Below, in pieces: positions 26,899 through 37,408 of a stretch of 64,000 nucleotides of DNA; position 1 is the stretch's first letter, and the number at the start of each line of letters is the position of its first letter. Location of the stretch: positions 1 through 64,000 of the forward strand of contig NZ_LHVE01000016.1 of NCBI RefSeq assembly GCF_001269655.1, read 5' to 3'. Source of the DNA: Pseudomonas thivervalensis (GTDB lineage Bacteria > Pseudomonadota > Gammaproteobacteria > Pseudomonadales > Pseudomonadaceae). The position numbers were made by a program, and so were the translations under genes. A model generated the notes under the pieces. It searched no databases and was not told the DNA's origin. It saw nothing but the letters and a program-made list of their open reading frames with translations.

Positions 26899-26913
26899 TG
26901 GCACGCACCCTGC
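26899..26913 (+). promoter_or_regulatory. Sigma-54 promoter of crcZ
   Basis: TGGCAC-GCACC-CTGC: GG at 26900-26901 and GC at 26912-26913 with exactly 10 nt between, as required for -24/-12 recognition. Predicted start near 26925. Confidence 0.85.
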
Positions 26914-26924
26914 TATAGCTTTGG

Positions 26925-27292
26925 TACAAGAACAATAACAAGCAATGCAAAAGACAATAAAAACAAGACGAATCGACTCACGCACAACAAAAACAAGATG
27001 GCGAGAGGCGCAGCTAACTGATTCTTTTGGAGAGGCGTTGTATTTGGGGCTTGCCCCACAACCAGACCGAGAACAATAAAACTGTCTCAAGACAGATGCC
27101 TGAACTGGTTGGATCGATTGATCATTGCAACACAGCGACCAAAGCAATCCGTTTGCTCTTGGCTCCCGATTGGGAGGGTCACGAAGGGAAAACCTCGTGG
27201 CGCGGGCACTCAACAAAAACAAGAAGCCCGAAACCAATAATAAAAACAGAGCACGCAACTAATTCTGGGGGAGCTTCGGCTCCCCTTGTGGT
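26925..27292 (+). ncRNA. crcZ: CrcZ small RNA, Hfq/Crc decoy
   Basis: About 368 nt between cbrB and pcnB, the conserved pseudomonad place. CrcZ titrates Hfq with Crc away from catabolic mRNAs, relieving carbon catabolite repression. Six A-rich CA motifs are seen: AACAATAACAA (about 26931), AATAAAAACAAG (26956), AACAAAAACAAG (26986), AACAATAAAA (27071), AACAAAAACAAG (27212) and AATAATAAAAAC (27236). It ends in a GGGGAGC-TTCG-GCTCCCC hairpin (27268-27285). The start is inferred from the sigma-54 promoter. An open frame inside (27027-27389) is not a gene. Confidence 0.92.
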
Positions 27293-27300
27293 TTCTGTCG
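27268..27300 (+). terminator. Terminator hairpin of crcZ
   Basis: 7-bp GC stem with a stable TTCG tetraloop, followed by TTGTGGTTTCTG, a weak T-tract. The 3' end may be helped by this modest tail or by processing. Confidence 0.7.
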
Positions 27301-27383
27301 TTCCATCTCCCCGCAGCCTACAAGGCTTGTCGCCAAAGCTTGCAGCTCTAAACTGCTCCGTCCTACACCATCACTCGACTAAA

Positions 27384-27392
27384 TGCTAGAAT
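27384..27392 (+). promoter_or_regulatory. Extended -10 promoter of pcnB
   Basis: TGCTAGAAT, an extended -10 (TGn plus TAGAAT), 62 nt before the pcnB ATG. No -35 of note, as is usual for this class. Confidence 0.5.
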
Positions 27393-27454
27393 CCCCGCCC
27401 ATCATGCGGTCATTCTTCGTTTTTGGCCGAACATTCCTTCAAACAGTGCATCCC

Positions 27455-28852
27455 ATGCTGAAGAAGCTGTTCCAGTCATTCCGTTCTCCCTTGCGTCGTA
27501 CGCAACACATTCGCAGCACGCCTGAAGTGCTCAACAGCGGCCAGCATTCCCTGCAGAAGGCCCAGTTCAGCCGTTATGCGGTGAACATCGTCGAACGTTT
27601 GCAGAACGCCGGCTACCAGGCTTACCTGGTCGGTGGCTGCGTGCGCGACATGCTGCTCAACATCACCCCCAAGGATTTCGACGTCGCCACCAGCGCCACG
27701 CCGGAGCAGATACGGGCCGAGTTCCGCAACGCACGGATCATTGGCCGGCGCTTCAAGCTGGTCCATATCCACTTCGGCCGCGAAATCATCGAAGTGGCGA
27801 CCTTCCGCGCCAATCACCCGCAAAACGAGGAAGAGGAAGACAGCAACCAGTCTTCCCGCAACGAGAGCGGGCGCATCCTGCGCGATAACGTCTACGGCAC
27901 GCTGGAAGAAGACGCGCAACGCCGCGACTTCACCATCAACGCCCTGTATTACGATCCGGTCAGCGAACGCATCCTCGATTACGCCAACGGCGTACACGAC
28001 ATTCGCAATCGCCTGATCCGCCTGATCGGCGACCCCAAGCAGCGCTACCAGGAAGACCCGGTGCGAATGCTGCGGGCCGTGCGTTTCGCCGCCAAGCTGG
28101 ATTTCGGCATCGAAAAACACAGCGCCATGCCGATTCGTGAACTGGCGCCGATGCTGCGGGAAATCCCTTCGGCCCGGCTGTTCGAAGAAGTGCTCAAGCT
28201 GTTCCTGTCGGGCAACGCGGCAGACACCTTCGAGATGCTGGTGGACCTGCAACTGTTCGATCCGCTGTTTCCCGCCAGCGCCGAGGCCCTGGAGCACAAC
28301 CCGACCTACACCCACACCTTGATCAGCGAAGCACTGATCAACACTGACCTGCGCATCAAGCAGAACAAGCCGGTGACGCCGGCGTTCCTGTTCGCCGCCC
28401 TGCTCTGGCCTGCCCTGCCGGCCCGCGTGTTGCGCCTGCAAGACCGTGGCATGCCGCCGATCCCGGCGATGCAGGAAGCCGCCCACGAGCTGATCGCCGA
28501 ACAGTGCCAGCGCATCGCCATCCCCAAACGCTTCACGATGCCGATCCGCGAGATCTGGGACATGCAGGAGCGCCTGCCTCGGCGCAGCGGCAAACGTGCC
28601 GACCTGCTGCTGGACAACCCGCGTTTCCGCGCCGGCTACGACTTCCTGCTGTTGCGTGAAAGCGCGGGCGAGCAGACCGATGGCCTGGGCGAATGGTGGA
28701 CCGATTACCAGGACGCCAACGACAGCGAGCGCCGCGACATGATTCGTGAGCTCAGCGGCAAGGAAGACGGCGCCAGCGGCCCACGCAAGCGTCGTCGTAG
28801 CAGCGGGGCCAAACGTAAACGTGCCAGTGAACCGAGCGCTTCGGGCGAATAA
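27455..28852 (+). CDS. pcnB: Poly(A) polymerase I
   Basis: 465 aa from MLKKLFQSF, the family start; the frame is open 24 codons upstream through the -10 region and is not used. The nucleotidyltransferase domain has LVGGCVRDMLL (about 57-67) and the catalytic acid pair in KDFDVAT (about 72-78), then the RNA-binding domain (RRFKLVHIHFG; EDPVRMLRAVRFAAKL). The C-terminus is basic (PRKRRRSSGAKRKRA). It adds A tails that speed RNA decay, including of sRNAs. Followed by folK after 3 nt. Confidence 0.97.
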   Translation: MLKKLFQSFRSPLRRTQHIRSTPEVLNSGQHSLQKAQFSRYAVNIVERLQNAGYQAYLVGGCVRDMLLNITPKDFDVATSATPEQIRAEFRNARIIGRRFKLVHIHFGREIIEVATFRANHPQNEEEEDSNQSSRNESGRILRDNVYGTLEEDAQRRDFTINALYYDPVSERILDYANGVHDIRNRLIRLIGDPKQRYQEDPVRMLRAVRFAAKLDFGIEKHSAMPIRELAPMLREIPSARLFEEVLKLFLSGNAADTFEMLVDLQLFDPLFPASAEALEHNPTYTHTLISEALINTDLRIKQNKPVTPAFLFAALLWPALPARVLRLQDRGMPPIPAMQEAAHELIAEQCQRIAIPKRFTMPIREIWDMQERLPRRSGKRADLLLDNPRFRAGYDFLLLRESAGEQTDGLGEWWTDYQDANDSERRDMIRELSGKEDGASGPRKRRRSSGAKRKRASEPSASGE

Positions 28853-28855
28853 TCG

Positions 28856-29341
28856 ATGGAACGCATCTACATCGGCATGGGCAGCAACCTCGCCGAACCC
28901 GCCGAACAACTGCGCAGTGCCGTCCAGGCGCTGGCGCAATTGCCCGATACCCAACTGGTGGGGGTCTCGGCGTTTTATCAAAGCGATTCCCTGCTACCCG
29001 GCCAGCCACGCTACACCAACGCGGTGGCGGCGCTGGACAGCCTCCTGGCACCGCTGGACCTGCTCGATGCACTGCAAGCCATCGAAACCGGACAGGGTCG
29101 CGAACGCCTCGAACGCTGGGGCCCGCGCACCCTGGACCTGGATATCCTGCTGTTCGGCGATCGCCTGATCGACGAGCCCCGCCTCAAGGTTCCTCACTAC
29201 CACATGCAGGCCCGGGCTTTTGTGCTTTACCCACTGGCCGAACTGGCCCCCGCCGACCTGCGCCTGGCCGATGGTCGATTGCTCAAGAATCTCCTTGCGG
29301 CGTGCCCATTCGTCGGCCTGGAACGCTTGCCGCCCGCTTGA
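28856..29341 (+). CDS. folK: 2-amino-4-hydroxy-6-hydroxymethyldihydropteridine pyrophosphokinase
   Basis: 161 aa. HPPK of folate synthesis: transfers pyrophosphate from ATP to hydroxymethyl-dihydropterin. Signature GPRTLDLDILLFGD (about 89-102) with the metal-binding DLDID-like Asp pair, and an N-terminal IGMGSNL. Starts 3 nt past pcnB, so they share a transcript. Reaches the REP pair 12 nt after its stop. Confidence 0.97.
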   Translation: MERIYIGMGSNLAEPAEQLRSAVQALAQLPDTQLVGVSAFYQSDSLLPGQPRYTNAVAALDSLLAPLDLLDALQAIETGQGRERLERWGPRTLDLDILLFGDRLIDEPRLKVPHYHMQARAFVLYPLAELAPADLRLADGRLLKNLLAACPFVGLERLPPA

Positions 29342-29351
29342 AATAGTTTCC

Positions 29352-29444
29352 TTGTGGGAGCGAGCCTGCTCGCGATAGCGGTATATCGGTCGACGTCTAT
29401 AGTGATTGGCCCACCGCCATCGCGAGCAGGCTCGCTCCCACAGG
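29352..29444. repeat. REP pair, GTGGGAGCGAGC type
   Basis: Inverted copies of GTGGGAGCGAGCCTGCTCGC with GATAGCGG / CCGCCATC on the inner side. The spacer between folK and panB (29342-29667) otherwise holds only weak promoter-like sequence, TTGACT (29532-29537) with GACTAT 17 nt on (29555-29560), probably serving panB. Confidence 0.9.
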
Positions 29445-29667
29445 TTCCAGCACCAGATAGTCATTCTGGGACGCACCTCCAAGCTGAAACGCATCAGTAA
29501 CCCCGGTAACACCCGGCGGTAACACATCCAATTGACTTCCCCCGTACTCCTCACGACTATAGGCGTCCCGTCGCCGCCAACGCGGCGCTAATGGGCGTAA
29601 TCCAGGCCTTACAAGCACCACGCATAGAAGGTGCGCCTGTATTCGAGCGCCTAATGAGGACTTTTTC

Positions 29668-30468
29668 ATGCCAGCTATTACCCTGACCACGCTGCAAGGT
29701 CTCAAGCAAAAAGGTGAAAAAATCACCATGCTGACCTGCTATGACGCAACCTTCGCCCACGCCTGTAATGAGGCCGGTGTCGAAGTGCTGCTGGTGGGCG
29801 ATTCCCTCGGCATGGTGCTGCAAGGCCACGACAGCACGCTGCCGGTGACCACCGCCGAGATGGCCTACCATGTGGCCGCCGTCAAACGCGGTAACACCGA
29901 TGCGCTGATCCTCGCCGACCTGCCGTTCATGGCCTACGCCACCCTCGAACAAACCATGACCAACAGCGCCATGCTGATGCAGGCCGGTGCCCACATGGTC
30001 AAGGTCGAAGGCGCGCTGTGGCTGGCCGATTCGATTCGGTTGCTGGCCGAGCGGGGCATCCCGGTGTGCGCGCACCTGGGCCTGACCCCTCAGGCGGTGA
30101 ATATCCTCGGTGGCTACAAGGTCCAGGGCCGCAATGAGAACCAGGCGCGGCAGATGCGCGCCGATGCGATTGCGCTGGAGCAGGCGGGCGCGGCCATGTT
30201 GCTGCTCGAATGCGTGCCCAGCGAACTGGCTGGAGAGATCACCCAGGCGGTGAAGATCCCGGTGATTGGAATCGGTGCCGGCAACGCCACTGACGGCCAG
30301 GTATTGGTGCTGCACGACATGCTCGGGCTGTCGATCACCGGTCGCGCGCCCAAGTTCGTGAAGAACTTCATGGCTGGGCAAACTTCTATCCAGGGCGCCT
30401 TGAGTGCCTACGTCGCTGACGTCAAGGCCGCGACCTTCCCGGGCGCCGAACACGGGTTTTCTGCATGA
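29668..30468 (+). CDS. panB: 3-methyl-2-oxobutanoate hydroxymethyltransferase
   Basis: 266 aa. First committed step of pantothenate synthesis: ketoisovalerate plus methylene-THF gives ketopantoate. TIM-barrel motifs LTCYDATFAHACNEAG (about 21-36), VGDSLGMVLQGHDSTLPVT (about 43-61; Mg ligand Asp44) and PVIGIGAGNATDGQVLV (about 197-213). GAGGAC precedes the ATG. The substrate comes from the ilv pathway encoded 22 kb upstream. Overlaps panC by 4 nt (ATGA). Confidence 0.98.
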   Translation: MPAITLTTLQGLKQKGEKITMLTCYDATFAHACNEAGVEVLLVGDSLGMVLQGHDSTLPVTTAEMAYHVAAVKRGNTDALILADLPFMAYATLEQTMTNSAMLMQAGAHMVKVEGALWLADSIRLLAERGIPVCAHLGLTPQAVNILGGYKVQGRNENQARQMRADAIALEQAGAAMLLLECVPSELAGEITQAVKIPVIGIGAGNATDGQVLVLHDMLGLSITGRAPKFVKNFMAGQTSIQGALSAYVADVKAATFPGAEHGFSA

Positions 30469-31325
30469 ACACCGTCAAAACCGTACGCGAACTGCGGGCC
30501 GCCGTGGCCCGTGCCCGCGGCGAAGGCAAGCGCATTGCCTTCGTGCCGACCATGGGCAACCTGCACAGCGGCCATGTGGCGTTGGTCACCAAGGCCGCGC
30601 AACGGGCCGACTTCGTGGTGGCGAGCATTTTCGTCAATCCGCTGCAGTTCGGCGCTGGCGAAGACCTGGACAAATACCCCCGCACCCTGGCGGCCGACCA
30701 GGAGAAACTGCTCCAGGCCGGCTGCCATCTGTTGTTCGCCCCCAGCGTCGACGAGATGTACCCCGACGGCATGGCCGGACAGACCCGGGTCAGCGTCCCG
30801 CAACTGTCCGAAGGCTTGTGCGGCGCCAGCCGTCCCGGGCACTTCGAGGGCGTGGCGACAGTGGTCAGCAAGCTGTTCAACATGGTCCAGCCTGACCTGG
30901 CGGTGTTTGGCCAGAAAGACTTCCAGCAACTGGCGGTGATCCGCGCCCTGGTCCATGACCTGAACATGCCGATCCAGATCATCGGCGAGCCGACCGTTCG
31001 CGCCGAAGACGGCCTGGCGCTGTCATCGCGCAATGGCTTCCTCAGCCCGGATCAACGCGCCGTCGCGCCCGTGGTCTATCGCGTCCTGAGCCAGATCGCC
31101 GAGGCAATCAAGCAGGGCCAGCGGGATTTCCCGGCGCTGATCGGGGAACAGCTCAAGCAACTCGAAGCCGCCGGCCTGCGTCCCGATTACCTGGAAATCC
31201 GTCACGCCAAGACCTTGCGTCCGGCGTTGAGCGAGGACCGCGACCTGGTGATCCTGGTGGCCGCCTTCCTCGGGACCACGCGCCTGATCGACAACCTGCA
31301 CCTGGACCTCGACACCCCCGCCTGA
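30465..31325 (+). CDS. panC: Pantoate--beta-alanine ligase
   Basis: 286 aa. Joins pantoate to beta-alanine using ATP. Nucleotidyltransferase motifs: MGNLHSGHVALV (HxGH, about 28-39), FVNPLQFG (about 57-64), KDFQQLAVI (about 151-159) and the KMSKS-like loop LALSSRNGFL (about 184-193). Coupled to panB by the ATGA overlap; panD follows after 183 nt that include a REP pair. Confidence 0.98.
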   Translation: MNTVKTVRELRAAVARARGEGKRIAFVPTMGNLHSGHVALVTKAAQRADFVVASIFVNPLQFGAGEDLDKYPRTLAADQEKLLQAGCHLLFAPSVDEMYPDGMAGQTRVSVPQLSEGLCGASRPGHFEGVATVVSKLFNMVQPDLAVFGQKDFQQLAVIRALVHDLNMPIQIIGEPTVRAEDGLALSSRNGFLSPDQRAVAPVVYRVLSQIAEAIKQGQRDFPALIGEQLKQLEAAGLRPDYLEIRHAKTLRPALSEDRDLVILVAAFLGTTRLIDNLHLDLDTPA

Positions 31326-31338
31326 ACACTACAAAACC

Positions 31339-31432
31339 CTGTGGGAGCGAGCTTGCTCGCGATTGCGGTGGATCAGTTGCCCCCCGGTGACTGACACGCT
31401 GCAATCGCGAACAAGCTCACTCCCACAAGGGG
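31339..31432. repeat. REP pair inside the panBC-panD interval
   Basis: Left copy GTGGGAGCGAGCTTGCTCGC is intact; the right copy is diverged (GCGAACAAGCTCACTCCCAC), breaking two pairs of the palindrome. It could set different mRNA levels for panBC and panD. Confidence 0.9.
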
Positions 31433-31508
31433 CTTGCGGTGTTATTGCCGCCTCGTCAGCCTTCAGGCAGACTGCCCGCCGTCTTGGACCCGACCAGAGG
31501 AAACATAC

Positions 31509-31889
31509 ATGCACGCCATCATGCTCAAGGCCAAGCTGCACCGCGCCGAAGTCACTCACGCCGTGCTCGACTACGAAGGCTCCTGCGCCATTGATGGTGA
31601 GTGGCTGGACTTGTCCGGGATCCGTGAATACGAACAGATCCAGATCTACAACGTCGACAACGGCGAGCGCTTCACCACCTACGCCATCCGGGGCGAGGAA
31701 GGTTCGCGGATGATTTCGGTGAACGGCGCCGCGGCGCACAAGGCCAAGGTCGGTGACCGCGTCATCATCTGCGCCTACGCCCACTACAGCGAAGCCGAAC
31801 TGGTCAACTTCAAGCCTCGCATGCTGTACATGGCGCCGGGCAATGAACTGAGCCACACCAGCAATGCGATTCCGGTGCAACTGGCCTGA
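31509..31889 (+). CDS. panD: Aspartate 1-decarboxylase proenzyme
   Basis: 126 aa from the ATG at 31509 (AGAGGAAA upstream). Makes beta-alanine for PanC. It is a pyruvoyl enzyme that cleaves itself between Gly24 and Ser25; the site YEGSCAID is intact. Tyr58 (TTYAIRG) and Arg54 (GERFTT) for catalysis are also present. The gene follows panC on the same strand. Confidence 0.98.
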   Translation: MHAIMLKAKLHRAEVTHAVLDYEGSCAIDGEWLDLSGIREYEQIQIYNVDNGERFTTYAIRGEEGSRMISVNGAAAHKAKVGDRVIICAYAHYSEAELVNFKPRMLYMAPGNELSHTSNAIPVQLA

Positions 31890-31915
31890 TCGATACACCT
31901 GCTTCACCACTGCCC

Positions 31916-32004
31916 CTGTGGGAGCGAGCTTGCTCGCGATAGCGTCGGCACATCCAGCATCAGGGTGAGACACACCGCCATCGCGAGCAAGCTCGCTCCC
32001 ACAG
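31916..32004. repeat. REP pair, GTGGGAGCGAGC type
   Basis: Inverted GTGGGAGCGAGCTTGCTCGC copies with GATAGCG / GCCATC. The rest of the panD-pgi spacer (32005-32225) shows no promoter or small gene that I can support; AAAGGAAA before 32226 is the pgi ribosome site. Confidence 0.9.
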
Positions 32005-32225
32005 TGAGTAATCTGCGTTTCCGTCTGTCGGACCTTTCCCGCCCAGTTGTATAAAAAAGTACCGGAGACCGGTCAGACAAAGTCAAGACAGATCGCAACG
32101 CGAGGTTTACTGTAGTCGCCCTGTGTCCGGCGATCGTGTCGATGCAGTGTCCGGACGCCCACCCCGAGCCGAGCCGGAATTTTTAGTGTACAAAAGGTCG
32201 TTCAAGTAAAAGGAAACCCGCAGCG

Positions 32226-33890
32226 ATGGCGTACTACCGAACCCCTCATGACGTGACCGCTCTGCCAGCCTGGCAAGCGCTGAATGACCACCGCAAAGCC
32301 ATGCAGGATTTCAGCATGCGCGAAGCGTTCAATGCCGATCCGCAGCGTTTCACTCAATTCACTCTGTCGAGTTGTGGCCTGTTTCTCGACTACTCGAAAA
32401 ACCTGATCAACGCCCAGACCCGCGACCTGCTGGTGGGCCTGGCCAACGAAGTCGACCTCAAGGGCGCGATCAAGGCCCTGTTCGACGGCGAAATCGTCAA
32501 CGCCTCGGAAAAGCGCCCTGCCCTGCACACGGCCTTGCGTCGGCCGGTGGGCGAAAAGTTGCTGGTCAACGGCGTCAACGTGATGCCGGACGTACATAAA
32601 GTACTGAACCAGATCACTGACCTGGTGGGCCGCATTCACGACGGCCTGTGGCGCGGCTACACCGAAAAGCCCATCACTGACGTGGTGAACATCGGCATCG
32701 GTGGTTCCTTCCTTGGCCCGCAGCTGGTGTCCGAAGCGCTATTGTCCTACACGCACAAAGGCGTTCGCTGCCACTACCTGGCGAACATCGACGGCAGCGA
32801 GTTCCACGAGCTGACCATGAAGCTGCGCGCCGAGACCACGCTGTTCATCGTCTCGTCGAAATCCTTCAACACCCTCGAAACCCTGAAGAATGCTCAGGCC
32901 GCCCGCGCCTGGTACCTGGCCCAGGGTGGCTCCGAAGCGGAGCTGTATCGCCACTTTATCGCCGTGTCCAGCAACAACGCCGCCGCCGTGGCCTTCGGCA
33001 TCCGTGAAGAAAACATCTTCCCGATGTGGGACTGGGTCGGGGGTCGTTACTCCCTGTGGTCGGCCATCGGCCTGCCGATCGCCCTGGCCATCGGCATGTC
33101 GAACTTCAAGGAATTGCTCTCCGGCGCCTATTCCATGGACCAGCATTTCCAGAGCGCACCGTTTGAACAGAACATGCCGGTGCTGCTGGCGCTGCTGGGC
33201 GTCTGGTACGGCAACTTCTGGGGCGCTCAGAGCCATGCGATCCTGCCGTACGACCACTACCTGCGCAACATCACCAAGCATTTGCAGCAATTGGACATGG
33301 AGTCCAACGGCAAGAGCGTGCGCCAGGACGGTACGCCGGTGTCGACCGACACGGGCCCGGTGATCTGGGGCGGCGTTGGCTGCAACGGTCAGCATGCCTA
33401 CCACCAGTTGCTGCACCAGGGCACCCAGTTGATCCCGGCCGACTTCATCGTGCCGATCGTCAGCTTCAACCCGGTTGCCGACCATCACCAGTGGCTGTAC
33501 GCCAACTGCCTGTCCCAGAGCCAGGCGCTGATGCTGGGCAAGACCCGCGCCGAAGCCGAAGCCGAGCTGCGAGACAAAGGCGCCAGCGAAGAAGAGGTGC
33601 AGACACTGGCCTCCCACAAAGTGATCCCGGGCAACCGTCCAAGCAACACCCTGGTGGTCGAACGCATCAGCCCACGGCGCCTTGGCGCATTGGTGGCGCT
33701 GTATGAACACAAGGTATTCGTGCAGAGCGTGGTCTGGGGCATCAACGCCTTCGACCAATGGGGCGTGGAGCTGGGCAAGGAACTGGGCAAGGGTGTCTAC
33801 AACCGCCTGGTGGGCAGCGAAGAAAACCCGGCCGAAGATGCCTCGACCCAGGGCTTGATCAACTACTTCCGCGGTCGTCACCGCGGGTGA
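32226..33890 (+). CDS. pgi: Glucose-6-phosphate isomerase
   Basis: 554 aa. Interconverts glucose-6-P and fructose-6-P; in pseudomonads it serves gluconeogenesis and the Entner-Doudoroff cycle. Family signatures are present: NIGIGGSFLGPQLV (about 156-169), WDWVGGRYSLWSAIGLP (about 263-279; the DxxGGRYS pattern) and VWGINAFDQWGVELGK (about 500-515). Catalytic Glu/His lie in GCNGQHAYHQLLHQG (about 384-398). A monocistronic unit between REP elements. Confidence 0.98.
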   Translation: MAYYRTPHDVTALPAWQALNDHRKAMQDFSMREAFNADPQRFTQFTLSSCGLFLDYSKNLINAQTRDLLVGLANEVDLKGAIKALFDGEIVNASEKRPALHTALRRPVGEKLLVNGVNVMPDVHKVLNQITDLVGRIHDGLWRGYTEKPITDVVNIGIGGSFLGPQLVSEALLSYTHKGVRCHYLANIDGSEFHELTMKLRAETTLFIVSSKSFNTLETLKNAQAARAWYLAQGGSEAELYRHFIAVSSNNAAAVAFGIREENIFPMWDWVGGRYSLWSAIGLPIALAIGMSNFKELLSGAYSMDQHFQSAPFEQNMPVLLALLGVWYGNFWGAQSHAILPYDHYLRNITKHLQQLDMESNGKSVRQDGTPVSTDTGPVIWGGVGCNGQHAYHQLLHQGTQLIPADFIVPIVSFNPVADHHQWLYANCLSQSQALMLGKTRAEAEAELRDKGASEEEVQTLASHKVIPGNRPSNTLVVERISPRRLGALVALYEHKVFVQSVVWGINAFDQWGVELGKELGKGVYNRLVGSEENPAEDASTQGLINYFRGRHRG

Positions 33891-33898
33891 TAGTCTGG

Positions 33899-33929
33899 CA
33901 GGGCGGCTCACCCGCCCTGTCACCTTTTG
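33899..33929 (+). terminator. Probable pgi terminator
   Basis: 8-bp stem CAGGGCGG / CCGCCCTG with a 5-nt loop, then TCACCTTTTGTT. The T-run is short, so moderate strength. Confidence 0.6.
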
Positions 33930-33981
33930 TTAAGGACAGTTCCTTCGGCTGGTTATCCGCAAACCGTGGAGTACACGGTAC

Positions 33982-34080
33982 TGTAGGAGCTGCCGAAGGC
34001 TGCGATCTTTTGATCTTGATCTTTCACCTGGCACTCAAGTGGCATTGAGAGAAAAGATCGCAGCCTTCGGCAGCTCCTAC
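33982..34080. repeat. REP pair, GTAGGAGCTG type
   Basis: Inverted copies of GTAGGAGCTGCCGAAGGCTG plus CGATCTTT around TGATCTTGATCTTTCACC and GGCACTCAAGTGGC. Between pgi and acs. Confidence 0.9.
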
Positions 34081-34130
34081 GAGGGTCGTGCCGCTCCCCT
34101 CTTGTCGCAAAACAAGAATAAGGAACCGTC

Positions 34131-36068
<1,938 letters not shown>

Positions 36069-36083
36069 GCCAGACACAAGAAC

Positions 36084-36202
36084 CTGTGGCGAGGGAGCTT
36101 GCTCCCGCTGGGGTGCGAAGCGCCCCTGTTTTTTACAGGGTGCGATCGCGATTTAGCGTCTGCTGCGCAGCCGAGCGGGAGCAAGCTCCCTCGCCACAGG
36201 GG
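36084..36202. repeat. REP pair, GTGGCGAGGGAG type
   Basis: Inverted copies of GTGGCGAGGGAGCTTGCTCC plus CGCT, enclosing about 70 nt with minor inner palindromes. A different REP class from the GTGGGAGCGAGC type. Confidence 0.9.
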
Positions 36203-36285
36203 TACCTGCCTCACATCTGTATGCGATACCCGAGTATCCATAACTGCTAAACTCCCGCGCCTCATTTCTCTAAGGCGCGCCCGGC

Positions 36286-37302
36286 ATGTCTTCCCTGAAT
36301 CAGGCGCTGCGCGCCGCCCTCGACCAACGCCAGGCACTGCTCGGCCAACTGCACCAGCAAGGTACCGACTGCTACCGCCTGTTCCACGGCAGCCAGGAAG
36401 GCGCGCCCGGCCTGACCGTCGACCGCTATGGCCCGCAACTGCTGGTGCAGAGCTTTCATCAATCGCTGGAGCGCGACGACCTGCTGCAATTGCACGGCAT
36501 CGTCAACGAACGGCTGGGCCTGGAGACCCTGTTGGTCTACAACGACCGCGCCCGGGGCAATTCCCGCGTCGACCGCCAGGACACGGTCTATCAGGCTGAC
36601 GAGGCCGCCCTGCAAGACCTGGTCGGGCATGAATGGGGCTTGAATTATCGCGTTCGCGGCCGGCATGCCGGGCAGGATCCCCTGCTGTTTCTCGACCTGC
36701 GCAACGCCCGGGGCTGGGTCAAGGCACACAGCCGCGACAAAAGCGTGTTGAACCTGTTCGCCTACACCTGCGGCGTCGGCCTGAGCGCTGCGGCCGGTGG
36801 CGCGCGGGAGGTGTGCAACCTGGACTTCGCAGAAGGCAACCTGGCCGTGGGCCGCGAAAACGGCCTGCTCAACCCCGATTTGCCGCCGATGGAATTCGTG
36901 CAGTCGGATTACTTCCCGGCGATCCGCCAACTGGCTGGCCTGCCCATCAGCCAGCGGCGCGGGCAGAAACTGCCCAGCTACGTGCGCCTGGAGCAACGCC
37001 AGTACGACCTGGTCCTACTCGACCCACCGGCCTGGGCCAAAAGTGCGTTCGGCACCGTCGATCTGTTGCGCGACTACCAAAGCCTGCTGAAGCCGGCGCT
37101 GCTTACCACCGCCGACAATGGCGTGCTGATCTGCTGCAACAACCTGGCAAAAGTGCCCATGGACGACTGGCGCGAGCAGGTCTTGCGTTGTGCGGAAAAG
37201 GCCGGTCGCCCGGTGCGCGAGTGGAGCGTGCTGACACCCGGCGGCGATTTTCCTTCCCTGGACCAGCAACCACCGCTCAAGACGCTGATCCTCCAGCTCT
37301 AG
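36286..37302 (+). CDS. Class I SAM-dependent rRNA methyltransferase (RlmI-like)
   Basis: 338 aa. Rossmann methyltransferase: SAM motif I LNLFAYTCGVGLSAAAGGA (about 152-170), acidic CNLDFAEGNLAVGRENG (about 175-191) and catalytic motif VLLDPPAWAK (about 242-251). It resembles RlmI/RlmK C5-cytosine or N7 rRNA methyltransferases. The N-terminal region (GLTVDRYGPQLLVQ) is the partial PUA/EEHEE segment of that group but is shorter than E. coli RlmI, so the exact target is unsettled. Confidence 0.85.
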   Translation: MSSLNQALRAALDQRQALLGQLHQQGTDCYRLFHGSQEGAPGLTVDRYGPQLLVQSFHQSLERDDLLQLHGIVNERLGLETLLVYNDRARGNSRVDRQDTVYQADEAALQDLVGHEWGLNYRVRGRHAGQDPLLFLDLRNARGWVKAHSRDKSVLNLFAYTCGVGLSAAAGGAREVCNLDFAEGNLAVGRENGLLNPDLPPMEFVQSDYFPAIRQLAGLPISQRRGQKLPSYVRLEQRQYDLVLLDPPAWAKSAFGTVDLLRDYQSLLKPALLTTADNGVLICCNNLAKVPMDDWREQVLRCAEKAGRPVREWSVLTPGGDFPSLDQQPPLKTLILQL

Positions 37303-37408
37303 GCCCGGGCCTGAAATCTCACATGGAAACCAGACAAATCTCATAAATCACAGTGGCTTCGGAACCGTAAACGCATGCCATACTCCAAGGCACTCCGATT
37401 CACACCAG

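Noticed and set aside
27027..27389. 120-aa open frame inside crcZ
   Set aside because: Lies within the sRNA, has no ribosome site and no family; its sequence is explained by the CA motifs and hairpin.
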